From the NCBI RefSeq assembly GCF_014837105.1, contig NZ_JACSPO010000003.1:1-64000 (forward strand): a DNA stretch of 64,000 bases, written 5' to 3'. The stretch is from Oceanitalea stevensii. Lineage in GTDB: Bacteria; Actinomycetota; Actinomycetes; Actinomycetales; Actinomycetaceae. This document shows positions 8,129 to 16,505 of the stretch, one piece after another. The stretch's first letter is position 1, and the number at the start of each line of letters is the position of its first letter. The notes under the pieces were generated by a model. It had not been told where the DNA came from and did no database searches. It was given only the letters and a program-made list of their open reading frames with translations. Position numbers and translations under genes: made by a program.

Positions 8129-9061
8129 ATGACGGCCCAGCCCAGGGGCATCGTCGCGCCCGTCCCGCGGGCGGCCCGCAAGGGTCGCCCGCGGGGGCTG
8201 GGCCGTTTCGGTCTCACCCCCTACCTCTTCCTCGCCCCGGCCTTTGTCGTCTACGCGGCCTTCCTCCTCTACCCGCTCGGCCGGGCCGTGCAGATCTCCC
8301 TCTACGACTGGGACGGGCTGAGCCTGGCCACCTTCGTGGGCCTGGACAACTACGTCGACGTCCTCACCGACGAGCGGCTGCGCGAGTCCTTCTGGCACGC
8401 CCTCGTCCTCATCTTCTTCTTCTCGGTCCTGCCGCTGTGCATCGGCCTCGTCCTCGCGGCGCTCCTCGTGCGCGCCCAGGTGCGCGGCCTGCCGTTCTTC
8501 CGCACCGTCGTCTTCCTCCCGCAGGTCATCGCCATGGTCGTCGTCGCCGTCGCGTGGCGGCAGATCTACGCACCGGACGGCCCGCTCAACGGCGTGCTCG
8601 ACGCCGTCGGGCTCGGCTCCCTCACCCGGGCCTGGCTCGGGGACTTCACGTGGACGCTGCCCGCCGTCGGCTTCGTCGGCACCTGGGTCTCCACCGGCCT
8701 GGTCACCGTGCTCCTCATGGCCGGCATGGCCCGCGTCCCCCAGGACCTCTACGAGGCCGCGACCCTCGACGGCGCGGGCGCGGTCCGCACGTTCTTCGCC
8801 ATCTCCGTGCCGTCGGTGCGGGCGGAGATCGTCGTCGCGCTCACCCTGACGATCATCGCGGCGCTCAAGACCTTCGACCTCGTCTACGTCACCACCCGCG
8901 GCGGGCCCGGCACGTCGACGACGGTGCCGAGCTACGAGGTCTACCGGCGTGCCTTCATGGAGGGGCGGGTGGGCTCGGCGGCCGCCGTCGCCGTCGTCCT
9001 CACCATCCTCATCTTCGGCATCAACCTGCTCGTCAACCGCATCGGGGAGCGGGAGCGATGA
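8129..9061 (+). CDS. ABC sugar-transporter permease (MalF-like)
   Basis: This is the first membrane subunit of the CUT1 importer (310 residues). Six transmembrane stretches are visible, beginning PYLFLAPAFVVYAAFLLYPL. The EAA loop that contacts the ATPase is DLYEAATLDGAGAVRTFFAI. It starts one base after the stop of the binding-protein gene and overlaps the next permease gene by 4 bases, so translation is probably coupled. No ATPase gene is present in this operon. Confidence 0.93.
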   Translation: MTAQPRGIVAPVPRAARKGRPRGLGRFGLTPYLFLAPAFVVYAAFLLYPLGRAVQISLYDWDGLSLATFVGLDNYVDVLTDERLRESFWHALVLIFFFSVLPLCIGLVLAALLVRAQVRGLPFFRTVVFLPQVIAMVVVAVAWRQIYAPDGPLNGVLDAVGLGSLTRAWLGDFTWTLPAVGFVGTWVSTGLVTVLLMAGMARVPQDLYEAATLDGAGAVRTFFAISVPSVRAEIVVALTLTIIAALKTFDLVYVTTRGGPGTSTTVPSYEVYRRAFMEGRVGSAAAVAVVLTILIFGINLLVNRIGERER

Positions 9062-9876
9062 GGGTCTCCACCGGGGAGCGCCTCGGCAACTACGTCATCC
9101 TCATCGGCTTCGCGCTCTTCGCGCTGGCGCCGATCGCCACCATCCTCACCACCGCGCTCGGCCCGGAGACGCCGCAGGACGCCGAGACCGGCGGCCCGGT
9201 CCACTGGGAGAACTTCGCCAGGGCGTGGGAGCAGGGCAAGTTCGGCGAGTACATGACGAACTCGGTCCTCGTCGCCGCCATCGTCGTCACGAGCGCGGCG
9301 CTGCTGTCGATCATGGCCGGCTACGCGCTGGGCGCCTTCGTCTTCCCCGGCTCCCAGGTGCTCTTCTACGTCTTCCTCCTCGGCATCATGGTCCCGGCCG
9401 AGGCGATCATCGTCCCGCTCTTCTTCGACTTCCAGGCCCTGGGGCTGACCAACACGCTCTGGGGCATCGCGCTGCCGCAGATCGCCCAGTCCGTCGCCTT
9501 CGGCACCTTCTGGATGCGGGCCTACTTCCGCGGGGCCAACCGCTCGATCATCGAGGCGGCCCGGCTCGACGGCGCGGGGCACCACCGCGTCCTGTGGCAG
9601 GTCCTGCTGCCGGTGGCGCGGCCCGCCGTCGTCACCCTCGTCCTGCTCACCTTCATGTGGACGTGGAACGAGTTCCTCATCCCGCTCGTCATGTCGCCCA
9701 ACGCCCAGCTGCGCACCGCGCCCCTCGGCCTGGCGCTCTTCCAGGGCCAGTACACGCAGGGCACCGTGCTCCTCGCGGCCGGTGCCGTCCTCGTGGCGCT
9801 GCCGATGGTGATCCTCTATCTCTTCCTCCAGCGCCACTTCATCCGCGGCATGCTCGAGGGAGCGGTCAAGGACTGA
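9058..9876 (+). CDS. ABC sugar-transporter permease (MalG-like)
   Basis: This is the second membrane subunit of the CUT1 importer (272 residues). It has the MalG-type N-terminus (YVILIGFALFALAPIATIL) and the EAA loop IIEAARLDGAGHHRVLWQV. C-terminal motifs are typical of the family (TFMWTWNEFLIPLV, LQRHFIRGMLEGAVKD). ATG 9058 overlaps the upstream stop by 4 bases (ATGA). The operon ends here, with no ATPase. In actinobacteria such systems commonly borrow a shared MsiK-type ATPase, which is established for Streptomyces and inferred here. Confidence 0.93.
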   Translation: MRVSTGERLGNYVILIGFALFALAPIATILTTALGPETPQDAETGGPVHWENFARAWEQGKFGEYMTNSVLVAAIVVTSAALLSIMAGYALGAFVFPGSQVLFYVFLLGIMVPAEAIIVPLFFDFQALGLTNTLWGIALPQIAQSVAFGTFWMRAYFRGANRSIIEAARLDGAGHHRVLWQVLLPVARPAVVTLVLLTFMWTWNEFLIPLVMSPNAQLRTAPLGLALFQGQYTQGTVLLAAGAVLVALPMVILYLFLQRHFIRGMLEGAVKD

Positions 9877-9884
9877 GCAGGTGC

Positions 9885-9913
9885 TTGCACAAGTGAGCAC
9901 CACGTCGTTAGGT
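9885..9913 (+). promoter_or_regulatory. candidate promoter of the surface deacetylase gene
   Basis: TTGCAC (9885-9890), a 17-base spacer and TTAGGT (9908-9913) form a reasonable sigma-70-type promoter about 70 bases before the GTG at 9982. The -35 lies inside CTTGCACAAG, and GTGCT/AGCAC half sites flank it (9881-9900). A repressor could bind there; this is inference. Confidence 0.4.
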
Positions 9914-9981
9914 TGTCCGCACAAAGTCCAGTGATGGGCGTCACGCGCAGACGACGTCGTCTGCTCGACGAGGAGGTAGTC

Positions 9982-12900
9982 GTGAAGAGAGGCATAGCCG
10001 CCGCAGCGCTCGCGGCGCTGGCACTGGGGGCGTTCGTCCCGACGGCGTCGGGTGACGAGACGCCACCGCTCACGGTGGACGAGCCCTCGATCTCCACCGA
10101 GGTCTCACCGAACAAGATCGACGTCATGGGCATCTGGGCCCACCCCGACGACGACGCCGGCTTCACCACGCCCTGCGGCGTCTGGAACGACAAGTACGAC
10201 GTCCAGTGCGGGATCATCATGCTCACCCGCGGCGAGGGCGGGTCGAACTCGGTCGGCGACGAGGCCGGCCCCGCGCTCGGCCTGCGGCGCGAGAACGAGG
10301 ACCGCGCCTCCCACTACCGCTCCGGCACCGTCGACATCTACAACATCGACGCCGTCGACTTCTTCTACAACACCAGCGCCGCCCTCACCGAGGAGGTGTG
10401 GGGCTCCGAGCGCATCCAGCGCCAGGTCGTCCACGTCATCCGCCAGACGCAGCCCGAGATCCTCACCGGCTTCTCGCCCTCCCTCGCGGTCGGGCACGGC
10501 AACCACCAGTACGCCGGCCGGGTGGTCTGGGAGGCCGCGCAGATGGCCGCCGACCCCACCGCCTTCCCCGAGCAGCTCACCGGACCGGACGCCGTCGACG
10601 TCTGGCAGGTCAAGATGATCACCTCCGGCGCCGGCACCCAGGGCGAGGGCGGCACGAACGGGCCGAGCTGCAACGCCGGCTTCGTGCCCGCGCCGACCAA
10701 CCCCTTCACCGTCGTCGGGACGTGGAGCGGCTACCTCTCCCCGTACACCTGGCTGCCCGGCAACGTCCAGGGCCAGGAGCCGGGGACCGCGCAGACGTGG
10801 GCGCAGGTGGGCCGTGAGGGCAACCGCGCGCACCCCACCCAGGCGCGCGTCAAGCACACCGGGATCTGGGACCCGCAGTGCCTGCGCTACGGCATCGCCG
10901 AGTCCCAGGTGCCCTTCCAGCCGAACGGCTCGCCCGAGAACGCCCGCGACGACGCGATCCTCTTCGGCTCCGTCATCGCCGACCCGGGCGGCATGCCCCT
11001 CGGCTCGACCTTCTCCTTCGACATCGCCGACAACTTCCAGGCACCGGGCGTCCCCTTCGACGTCACGGTCGAGAGCCAGGCCGGGGCCGGCACCGTCGCC
11101 GCCGGCGACGTCACCCTCGACGTCCCCTCCGGCTGGGACGTCAGCGAGCCGCAGCGGCTCGGACCGATCAGCAGCGAGGCCGAGTCCAGCGTGACCTTCG
11201 AGGTGACGCCGTCCGAGGACGCCGCCACCGGGCGCTACCGCCTCGCCGCACGCTTCGCGAACGGCAGCGTCACCGCCTACAACGACACCCGCGTCGACAT
11301 CGTCCCGGGCGTCGAGGGCCGCTTCGAGCGCTGGGGCAACTTCGCCGAGTACGAGGACTGGGCCGAGAGCTTCACCCACGTCGCGGGCCGGTCCTCCGCG
11401 GTGAGCCGCATCGGCGCCGGGGAGTCGGTGACCGTGCCCGTCGTCGTCACCAACCGCACGACCACCGCGCAGGACGGTGAGGTGACGCTCGCGGCGCCCG
11501 CGCCGTTCGACGTCGAGCCCGCCTCGGTGGCCTACACCGACCTCGCCCCGGGGGAGCAGACGACCGTCGAGCTCACCGTCACCCACACCGACCCGGCGGC
11601 TGCCGGGGGAGTGACGGCCGACCTCACCATCTCGACGACGGCCGACCCGGCCGGCTCGACGAGCAGCGAGACGCTCCAGATGTACGTCGTGCCGACCACC
11701 GTCATCCCCGAGGCCGCTGACGCACCCGCCGTCGACGGCGAGGAGGACGCCGGCTACGGCGAGCCCATCGACATCGGCCGCCGCTGGGAGGGCGCGGCGT
11801 GCGAGCCCGACGGCACCGACTGCGGCGCCGGCAGCTACGCCCGGCTCGCGTGGTCCGGCGACGACCTCTACGTCCTCGCCCACGTCGTCGACGACGTCGC
11901 GAGCGCGGCGGCCACCCCCGAGCGCTGCTTCGGGCACTGGCTCGTCGACTCCGTCGAGGTGCTCCTCGACCCGCAGGCGACGTCGCGGGACACCTCGACG
12001 ACCTTCAAGTCCGGGATCATGCCCTTCACCGACGACCCCTCGGGGGCGGCGGGCAACGGCCCCGACGGGCCGTGCTGGAGCCGTGACGCCGACGCCCACC
12101 AGGGCTTCTCCTCCGGTCCGCTCGCGGACACGGTCGAGGAGGCGCCGAACTCCCCGGGCCAGGAGGTCGCGGTGACCGTGACCCGCGGCGCGGACGGCAG
12201 CTACGAGGGCGGCTCCTACACCGTGGAGACGAAGATCCCGCTCGAGAACCTGCCCGCCGCCGTCGGCCCGACGAGCGCGGTGCCGACCGGTGACGCGGCG
12301 ACGAACGACGTCGACCCGCAGTTCCTCGGTCTCAACGTCACGCCCTACGACTCGGACAACCAGGACTTCATCGGGGAGACGCGCACGGCGTGGTCGCCCT
12401 TCGGCAGCCAGCAGTCCGAGCCCTACCGGTGGGGCCACGCCTACCTCGACGGCTACGAGCCGCCGGCGGACCGGCCCACCGAGCCGTCCGACCCGATCAT
12501 CCCCGACACCGCGCTCATGGGCGTGGAGTCACCGCAGACGATCTACCAGTCCGCGGTGCGCGGGGTGACGATCTCGGGCCTGCCCGCGAGCCACGGGCTC
12601 ACGGTCTCCGACGTCGAGATCGGCAACCCGTCGGTCACGCTGTCGCTCGACGCGACCGAGGCCGGGACCGTCCGGGCCTTCGTGTGGCAGGGTGACCTCG
12701 GCATGGTGCCCGTCTGGGTGTCCAGCTGCGAGGGTGACGAGCTCGGCTTCTCCGCCTGCTCGGAGGAGGATGGTGCCGCGGCGCCGTGGGCGCCCGACAT
12801 GGGCGGCCGTCTCCTCGGGGCCGGGGCCACGGACGTGGCGCCGGGGACCGACACGCTCACCGTGGAGATCGGCGACGACGCGCTCGACGCGCTGCGCGCC

Positions 12901-13227
12901 GACGGCTCGGTGCTCGTGTCCTTCCAGGCCGCCGACGGTGGGGTCAACGCGTGGTACTTCCCCGTGATCGAGGGGGAGATCCCCACCGAGGAGCCCACGG
13001 AGGAGCCCACCGAGGAGCCGACGACCGACGAGCCCACGCAGGAGCCGACGTCACCGGCCCCGACCGACGGGCCGACGACGCCGGGTGACCCGACGACGCC
13101 CCCGGCCGCCGGCGGTCCGCTGCCGTCGACCGGTGCGGACGTCGGGACGGTGGCCCTCGTCGCCGTCCTGCTGGCCCTCGCCGGCGGCGCCGTGGCCCTC
13201 GTGACCCGCCACCGCCGCACCCGCTGA
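9982..13227 (+). CDS. LPXTG-anchored PIG-L family deacetylase with NEW3- and CBM9-like domains
   Basis: This large secreted protein has 1,081 residues. A signal peptide (VKRGIAAAALAALALGAFVPTASG) is followed by a PIG-L/LmbE domain with the zinc-binding AHPDD motif at residues 53-57 and a later HGNH (172-175). The family removes acetyl groups from N-acetylglucosamine-type substrates. Next come NEW3-like beta-sandwich stretches (about 350-580). A domain around 600-840 resembles a CBM9/DOMON carbohydrate-binding module (ARLAWSGDDLYVLAHVVDD, VDSVEVLLDP). A Glu-Pro-Thr repeat linker follows, then LPSTG at 1047-1051, a membrane span and an Arg-rich tail, indicating sortase anchoring. GTG 9982 has GAGGAGG 5 bases upstream. 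The gene lies directly after the ABC importer, suggesting that it trims an extracellular amino-sugar polymer before uptake. Domain limits are by eye. Confidence 0.88.
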   Translation: MKRGIAAAALAALALGAFVPTASGDETPPLTVDEPSISTEVSPNKIDVMGIWAHPDDDAGFTTPCGVWNDKYDVQCGIIMLTRGEGGSNSVGDEAGPALGLRRENEDRASHYRSGTVDIYNIDAVDFFYNTSAALTEEVWGSERIQRQVVHVIRQTQPEILTGFSPSLAVGHGNHQYAGRVVWEAAQMAADPTAFPEQLTGPDAVDVWQVKMITSGAGTQGEGGTNGPSCNAGFVPAPTNPFTVVGTWSGYLSPYTWLPGNVQGQEPGTAQTWAQVGREGNRAHPTQARVKHTGIWDPQCLRYGIAESQVPFQPNGSPENARDDAILFGSVIADPGGMPLGSTFSFDIADNFQAPGVPFDVTVESQAGAGTVAAGDVTLDVPSGWDVSEPQRLGPISSEAESSVTFEVTPSEDAATGRYRLAARFANGSVTAYNDTRVDIVPGVEGRFERWGNFAEYEDWAESFTHVAGRSSAVSRIGAGESVTVPVVVTNRTTTAQDGEVTLAAPAPFDVEPASVAYTDLAPGEQTTVELTVTHTDPAAAGGVTADLTISTTADPAGSTSSETLQMYVVPTTVIPEAADAPAVDGEEDAGYGEPIDIGRRWEGAACEPDGTDCGAGSYARLAWSGDDLYVLAHVVDDVASAAATPERCFGHWLVDSVEVLLDPQATSRDTSTTFKSGIMPFTDDPSGAAGNGPDGPCWSRDADAHQGFSSGPLADTVEEAPNSPGQEVAVTVTRGADGSYEGGSYTVETKIPLENLPAAVGPTSAVPTGDAATNDVDPQFLGLNVTPYDSDNQDFIGETRTAWSPFGSQQSEPYRWGHAYLDGYEPPADRPTEPSDPIIPDTALMGVESPQTIYQSAVRGVTISGLPASHGLTVSDVEIGNPSVTLSLDATEAGTVRAFVWQGDLGMVPVWVSSCEGDELGFSACSEEDGAAAPWAPDMGGRLLGAGATDVAPGTDTLTVEIGDDALDALRADGSVLVSFQAADGGVNAWYFPVIEGEIPTEEPTEEPTEEPTTDEPTQEPTSPAPTDGPTTPGDPTTPPAAGGPLPSTGADVGTVALVAVLLALAGGAVALVTRHRRTR

Positions 13228-13232
13228 CCACC

Positions 13233-13640
13233 CCCTACCGCCGACAGCTGAGTTGTTCCTGGCTGTCGGCGGTAGGGAAGCGTCACCCGGCGACACCCCC
13301 ACCTCCTTGTCGCCGACAGCTGAGTTGTTCCAGAGGATCGCGGCTCTCGGGGGCCGCGGCAGTAACAACTCAGCTGTCGGCGGTGGGGGGAGGGGCGAGG
13401 GGTGCCTCGCGGCGTCCCACCCCCACCTCCTTGTCGCCGACAGCTGAGTTGTTCCAGAGAATCGCGGCTCTCGGTGGGCCGCGGCAGTAACAAGTCAGCT
13501 GTCGGCGGAGGGGGGGGAGGGAGTGGGCGAGGGGTGCCTCGCGGCGTCCCACCCCCACCTCCTTGTCGCCGACAGCTGAGTTGTTCCTGACGGTCGCGGC
13601 TCCCGGCGGGCGGCGGCAGTAACAAGTCAGCTGTCGGCGG
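13233..13640. repeat. array of four long palindromes in a convergent intergenic region
   Basis: This gap between the convergent deacetylase and GntR genes contains four inverted repeats sharing CGCCGACAGCTGAGTTGTT. Copy A is short: 16-bp arms at 13233-13248 and 13262-13277 with a 13-base loop. Copies B, C and D have 19-bp arms: 13311-13329/13364-13382 (perfect), 13435-13453/13489-13507 and 13567-13585/13621-13639 (one mismatch each). Each encloses an inner CGCGGC/GCCGCG-type stem. Copies B-D are direct tandem units with spacing 124 and 132 bp. Their spacers also share sequence, including a GCGAGG/CCTCGC hairpin and CCCACCCCCACCTCC. It could be a bidirectional terminator, a REP-like element, or both. 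No protein gene is credible in it. Confidence 0.85.
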
Positions 13641-13671
13641 TGGGGGGGAGGGGGCGAGGAGGTGGGCGAGG

Positions 13672-14421
13672 CTACCGAGCGAGGAGGGTGGTCTGGAAGG
13701 TGTAGCGGGAGGCGCGGTAGATGTGACGCCCGAACTCGACGACCGTGTCGCTGTCCGCGATCGCCAGCCGCTCCATCGTGAGCACCGCAGCTCGGGCCGG
13801 CTCCATGAGGGTCCGTGCCTCCGCGGCCGTGGCCTGCCGGGCGCCGATCGTCTGGTGGGCCAGCCGCAGCCGCACCCCCCGCTCACGCAGGGCGGCGTAC
13901 AGGCCGGCCCGCTCGAGGTCCGCGCGGGAGGGCGCGAGCTCGGCCCGCACGTAGTTCGTCATGAGGGCGAGCGGCTCGCCGTCGGCGTAGCGCAGGCGCC
14001 GGACGACGACGACGTCGGTCCCCACCTCGATCTGCAGCCGCCCGGCGATCTCGTCGTCGGCGGGACGCAGCTCGTGCTCGAGGACCTCGGTGCGCGGCTC
14101 ACGGCCGGCCGCCGCGAGGTCGTCGTGGAGGCTGGTGAGCTCCACGGAGCGGCGGATGAGCTCGGGCGCCACCTCCGTGCCCACCCCGCGCTTGCGCACG
14201 AGCATCCCCTTGTCGACGAGCTCCTGCAGGGCCCGCCTCGCGGTGGGCCGCGAGACCTGGAGCCGGTCGGCCAGCGCGAGCTCGTTCTCGATCCGCGTGT
14301 GCGGCGGCAGCTCGCCCGAGACGATCGCCTCCTGCACCACCGAGGAGATCTGGTGGTAGAGCGGCACCGGGCTCGCGCGGTCCAGGTGCACCTGTGGGCG
14401 GTACATCTCCGGCGGCGTCAT
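13672..14421 (-). CDS. GntR-family regulator with UTRA domain (likely inositol regulator)
   Basis: This transcription factor has 249 residues. The N-terminal GntR winged helix starts at PLYHQISSVVQEAIVSGEL and contains LQVSRPTARRALQELVDKGMLVRKRG. The C-terminal half is a UTRA effector domain (VVRRLRYADGEPLALMTNYV, IGARQATAAEARTL, EFGRHIYRASRYTFQTTL). The ATG at 14421 has AAGGAC about 6 bases upstream. The gene is divergent from iolC, and the 238-bp gap between them carries two palindromes of the form TTGTC-N2-GACAA. A third lies before the inositol ABC operon. It is therefore the best candidate for the repressor of the whole inositol regulon, probably released by a pathway intermediate. The effector is inferred. 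Confidence 0.9.
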   Translation of the reverse strand: MTPPEMYRPQVHLDRASPVPLYHQISSVVQEAIVSGELPPHTRIENELALADRLQVSRPTARRALQELVDKGMLVRKRGVGTEVAPELIRRSVELTSLHDDLAAAGREPRTEVLEHELRPADDEIAGRLQIEVGTDVVVVRRLRYADGEPLALMTNYVRAELAPSRADLERAGLYAALRERGVRLRLAHQTIGARQATAAEARTLMEPARAAVLTMERLAIADSDTVVEFGRHIYRASRYTFQTTLLAR

Positions 14422-14506
14422 GTGTCCGTCCTTGGATCGGCGACGAGGTGGTCGTGGGGTGGGCTGTCCGCAACAGCTCCGCCGCCGGCGAGCAGGGGAC
14501 GGGGGA

Positions 14507-14520
14507 GTTGTCGGGACAAC
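14507..14520. promoter_or_regulatory. iol operator 1 (palindrome near the regulator gene)
   Basis: GTTGTCGGGACAAC is a perfect 6+6 palindrome around GG, 86 bases upstream of the GntR gene start. It matches the core TTGTC-N2-GACAA of the two other sites at 14560 and 22732. Its closeness to the regulator gene suggests autoregulation. Confidence 0.65.
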
Positions 14521-14559
14521 ACATCTTGCCACTCGGAAGGGCTCTGGGACGGGACATCA

Positions 14560-14575
14560 GTTTGTCACGACAAAC
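14560..14575. promoter_or_regulatory. iol operator 2 (in front of the iolC promoter)
   Basis: GTTTGTCACGACAAAC is a 16-bp perfect palindrome with central AC. It ends 2 bases before the -35 hexamer of the promoter driving iolC. The arrangement repeats at the ABC operon. Confidence 0.7.
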
Positions 14576-14577
14576 GG

Positions 14578-14606
14578 TTGACCGGACGGGAGGGCTGGGG
14601 AAGAAT
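14578..14606 (+). promoter_or_regulatory. candidate promoter of the iolC operon
   Basis: TTGACC (14578-14583), a 17-base spacer and AAGAAT (14601-14606) lie about 54 bases before the iolC ATG. The palindromic operator sits immediately upstream of the -35. Transcription start is inferred. Confidence 0.6.
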
Positions 14607-14659
14607 CGAGGCGTCCACGGGCCGCGCACAGGAGCGCGGCGCGAGATGAGGAGAGTGCG

Positions 14660-15652
14660 ATGACGAGCTCGGCGCCACCGGAGGTCCTCACCTTCGGACG
14701 CAGCGGTGTCGACATCTACCCCCTGACGACGGGGATGGGCCTCGAGGACGTCGCGACCTTCGGCAAGTTCCTCGGGGGCAGCCCCACCAACGTCGCCGTC
14801 GCGGCCGCCCGCCTCGGGCGCAGCGCCGCCACCGTCACGGGCGTGGGCGACGACCCCTTCGGGCGCTACGTGCGCCGCGAGATGGTCCGGCTCGGGGTGA
14901 GCGACGCGTTCGTCGTCACCGACCCGACCCTCCACACCCCGATCACGCTCTGCGAGATCTTCCCGCCGGACCACTTCCCGCTCTACTTCTACCGCGAGCC
15001 CAGCGCCCCGGACCTGCAGGTGCGCCCCGAGGACGTGCCCGTCGACGCCGTCCGTGGCGCCGGGGTCATGTGGTTCACCGTCACCGGCCTGTGCGAGGAG
15101 CCCTCCCGCGCCGCCCACCACACCGCCCTGGAGGCGCGCGCCCGCCGCCCGCTCACCGTCCTCGACCTGGACTACCGCCCGATGTTCTGGTCCTCCCGCG
15201 AGGAGACGACGACGGCGGTCCGCGAGTTCCTGCCGGGAGTCACCGTCGCCGTCGGGAACCGGGAGGAGTGCGAGGTGGCGGTCGGGGAGAGCGACCCGGA
15301 CCGCGCCGCGGACGCGCTGCTCGAGGCGGGCGTCGAGCTCGCCGTCGTCAAGCAGGGGCCGCTCGGGACGCTGGCCAAGACCCGCGAGGAGCGCGTCGAG
15401 GTCCCGCCGACCCCCACGGAGGTGGTCAACGGCCTCGGCGCCGGGGACGCCTTCGGCGGCTCCCTGTGCCACGGCCTGCTCGCCGGCTGGTCCCTGGGCC
15501 GCACCATCGCGTCCGCGAGCGCCGCCGGGGCCATCGTCGCCGCGCGGCTCGAGTGCTCCACCGCGATGCCCACCGAGGAGGAGCTGCTCGAGGTCCTCGA
15601 CCACGGCGCCCGCCCGCAGGACGTCGAGAGGCGGGCACGTGCTCAGCGTTGA
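14660..15652 (+). CDS. iolC: 5-dehydro-2-deoxygluconokinase
   Basis: This PfkB-family kinase (330 residues) phosphorylates 5-dehydro-2-deoxygluconate, the fifth step of myo-inositol breakdown. The N-terminal signature is GGSPTNVAVAAARLG (39-53). IolC-like traits include FGRSGVDIYP at the start and the EIFPPDHFPLYFYREPSAPDL segment. The catalytic motif NGLGAGDAFGG has D263 as base. ATG 14660 has GAGGAGAG 5 bases upstream. It is the first gene of a tightly packed operon running to about 22703 with 4-14 base overlaps at most junctions. Control is likely through the palindrome at 14560. Confidence 0.93.
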   Translation: MTSSAPPEVLTFGRSGVDIYPLTTGMGLEDVATFGKFLGGSPTNVAVAAARLGRSAATVTGVGDDPFGRYVRREMVRLGVSDAFVVTDPTLHTPITLCEIFPPDHFPLYFYREPSAPDLQVRPEDVPVDAVRGAGVMWFTVTGLCEEPSRAAHHTALEARARRPLTVLDLDYRPMFWSSREETTTAVREFLPGVTVAVGNREECEVAVGESDPDRAADALLEAGVELAVVKQGPLGTLAKTREERVEVPPTPTEVVNGLGAGDAFGGSLCHGLLAGWSLGRTIASASAAGAIVAARLECSTAMPTEEELLEVLDHGARPQDVERRARAQR

Positions 15653-16505
15653 GGAGATCCGGCACGTGCGCCTGCACGAGCCCGGGCGGATCGCCCGGGC
15701 GCTGGCGGACCGTCCCCGCGGCCGCCTGCCCGAGCCGGGCACCAAGCTCATGGTCATCGCCGCCGACCACCCCGCCCGCGGCTCCCTCGCCGCCGGCAGC
15801 TCCGCGATGGCGATGGGGGACCGGCGCGAGCTGCTCCGGCGCTGCGCCGCGGCCCTGGCCCGCCCGGGCGTCCACGGCTTCCTCGGCACCGCCGACGTCG
15901 TCGAGGACCTCACGCTCATGGGCGCCCTGGACGGCAAGCTCGTCTACGGCTCGATGAACCGCGGCGGCCTGCGCGGCTCGCGCTTCGAGATGGACGACCG
16001 CTTCACCGGGTACACCGCCCGCGCCGTCGCGGCGTCGGGCCTCGACGGCGGGAAGGTGCTCATGCGCGTGGACCTCGAGGACCCCGGCTCCCTGCGCACC
16101 GTGGAGAGCACCGCCCGCGCCGTCGACGAGCTCGCCGCCGCCGGCCTCACCGCGATCGTCGAGCCCTTCCTCTCCCGCCGCGAGGACGGCCGGGCGGTCA
16201 ACGTCCTCACCACCGAGGCCGTCGTCACCTCGGTCGCGATCGCCGCGGGCCTCGGCGGGACCTCCGCGCGCACCTGGCTCAAGCTCCCGCTCGTGCCGGA
16301 CATGGAGGCCGTCGCCGCCGCCTCGACCCTCCCGGCGCTCATCCTCGGTGGTGAGGTGAGCGAGGACGCCGAGGCCACCGCCGCCGGCTGGGCGCAGGCG
16401 CTGCGGCTGCCCGGCATCGAGGGGCTCGTCATCGGCCGCGCCCTCCTCTACCCCCACGACGACGACGTCGAGGGCGCCGTCGACCGGGCGGTGGCACTCC
16501 TGTGA
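15639..16505 (+). CDS. class I aldolase-like TIM-barrel protein of the inositol cluster
   Basis: This 288-residue (beta/alpha)8-type protein resembles the DhnA/FbaB and deoxyribose-phosphate aldolase group. Visible features are KLMVIAADHPARGSL near the N-terminus, GFLGTADVVEDL, and VLMRVDLEDPGS. A possible Schiff-base lysine lies in TWLKLPLVPDME, and ALILGGEVSEDAEAT follows. Actinobacterial inositol clusters usually carry this gene beside iolC. Its position fits cleavage of 2-deoxy-5-keto-gluconate 6-phosphate to dihydroxyacetone phosphate and malonic semialdehyde, in place of the class II IolJ. GTG 15639 overlaps iolC by 14 bases and has GAGAGG upstream. The activity is inferred. Confidence 0.75.
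   Translation: MLSVEEIRHVRLHEPGRIARALADRPRGRLPEPGTKLMVIAADHPARGSLAAGSSAMAMGDRRELLRRCAAALARPGVHGFLGTADVVEDLTLMGALDGKLVYGSMNRGGLRGSRFEMDDRFTGYTARAVAASGLDGGKVLMRVDLEDPGSLRTVESTARAVDELAAAGLTAIVEPFLSRREDGRAVNVLTTEAVVTSVAIAAGLGGTSARTWLKLPLVPDMEAVAAASTLPALILGGEVSEDAEATAAGWAQALRLPGIEGLVIGRALLYPHDDDVEGAVDRAVALL

Noticed and set aside
10105..12438. A 777-codon open frame on the minus strand
   Set aside because: It is antisense to the PIG-L deacetylase and has no credible domain or ribosome-binding site.
9982..13227. The deacetylase as mycothiol enzyme MshB
   Set aside because: MshB is a cytoplasmic protein of about 300 residues; this one has a signal peptide, extra domains and an LPXTG anchor.
13370..13590. 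Short open frames inside the palindrome array
   Set aside because: They only translate the repeats (the same peptide recurs) and have no start signals.
13233..13640. The repeat array as a CRISPR
   Set aside because: The units are whole near-identical copies including their spacers, the repeats are long palindromes, there are only three full units and no cas gene is nearby.
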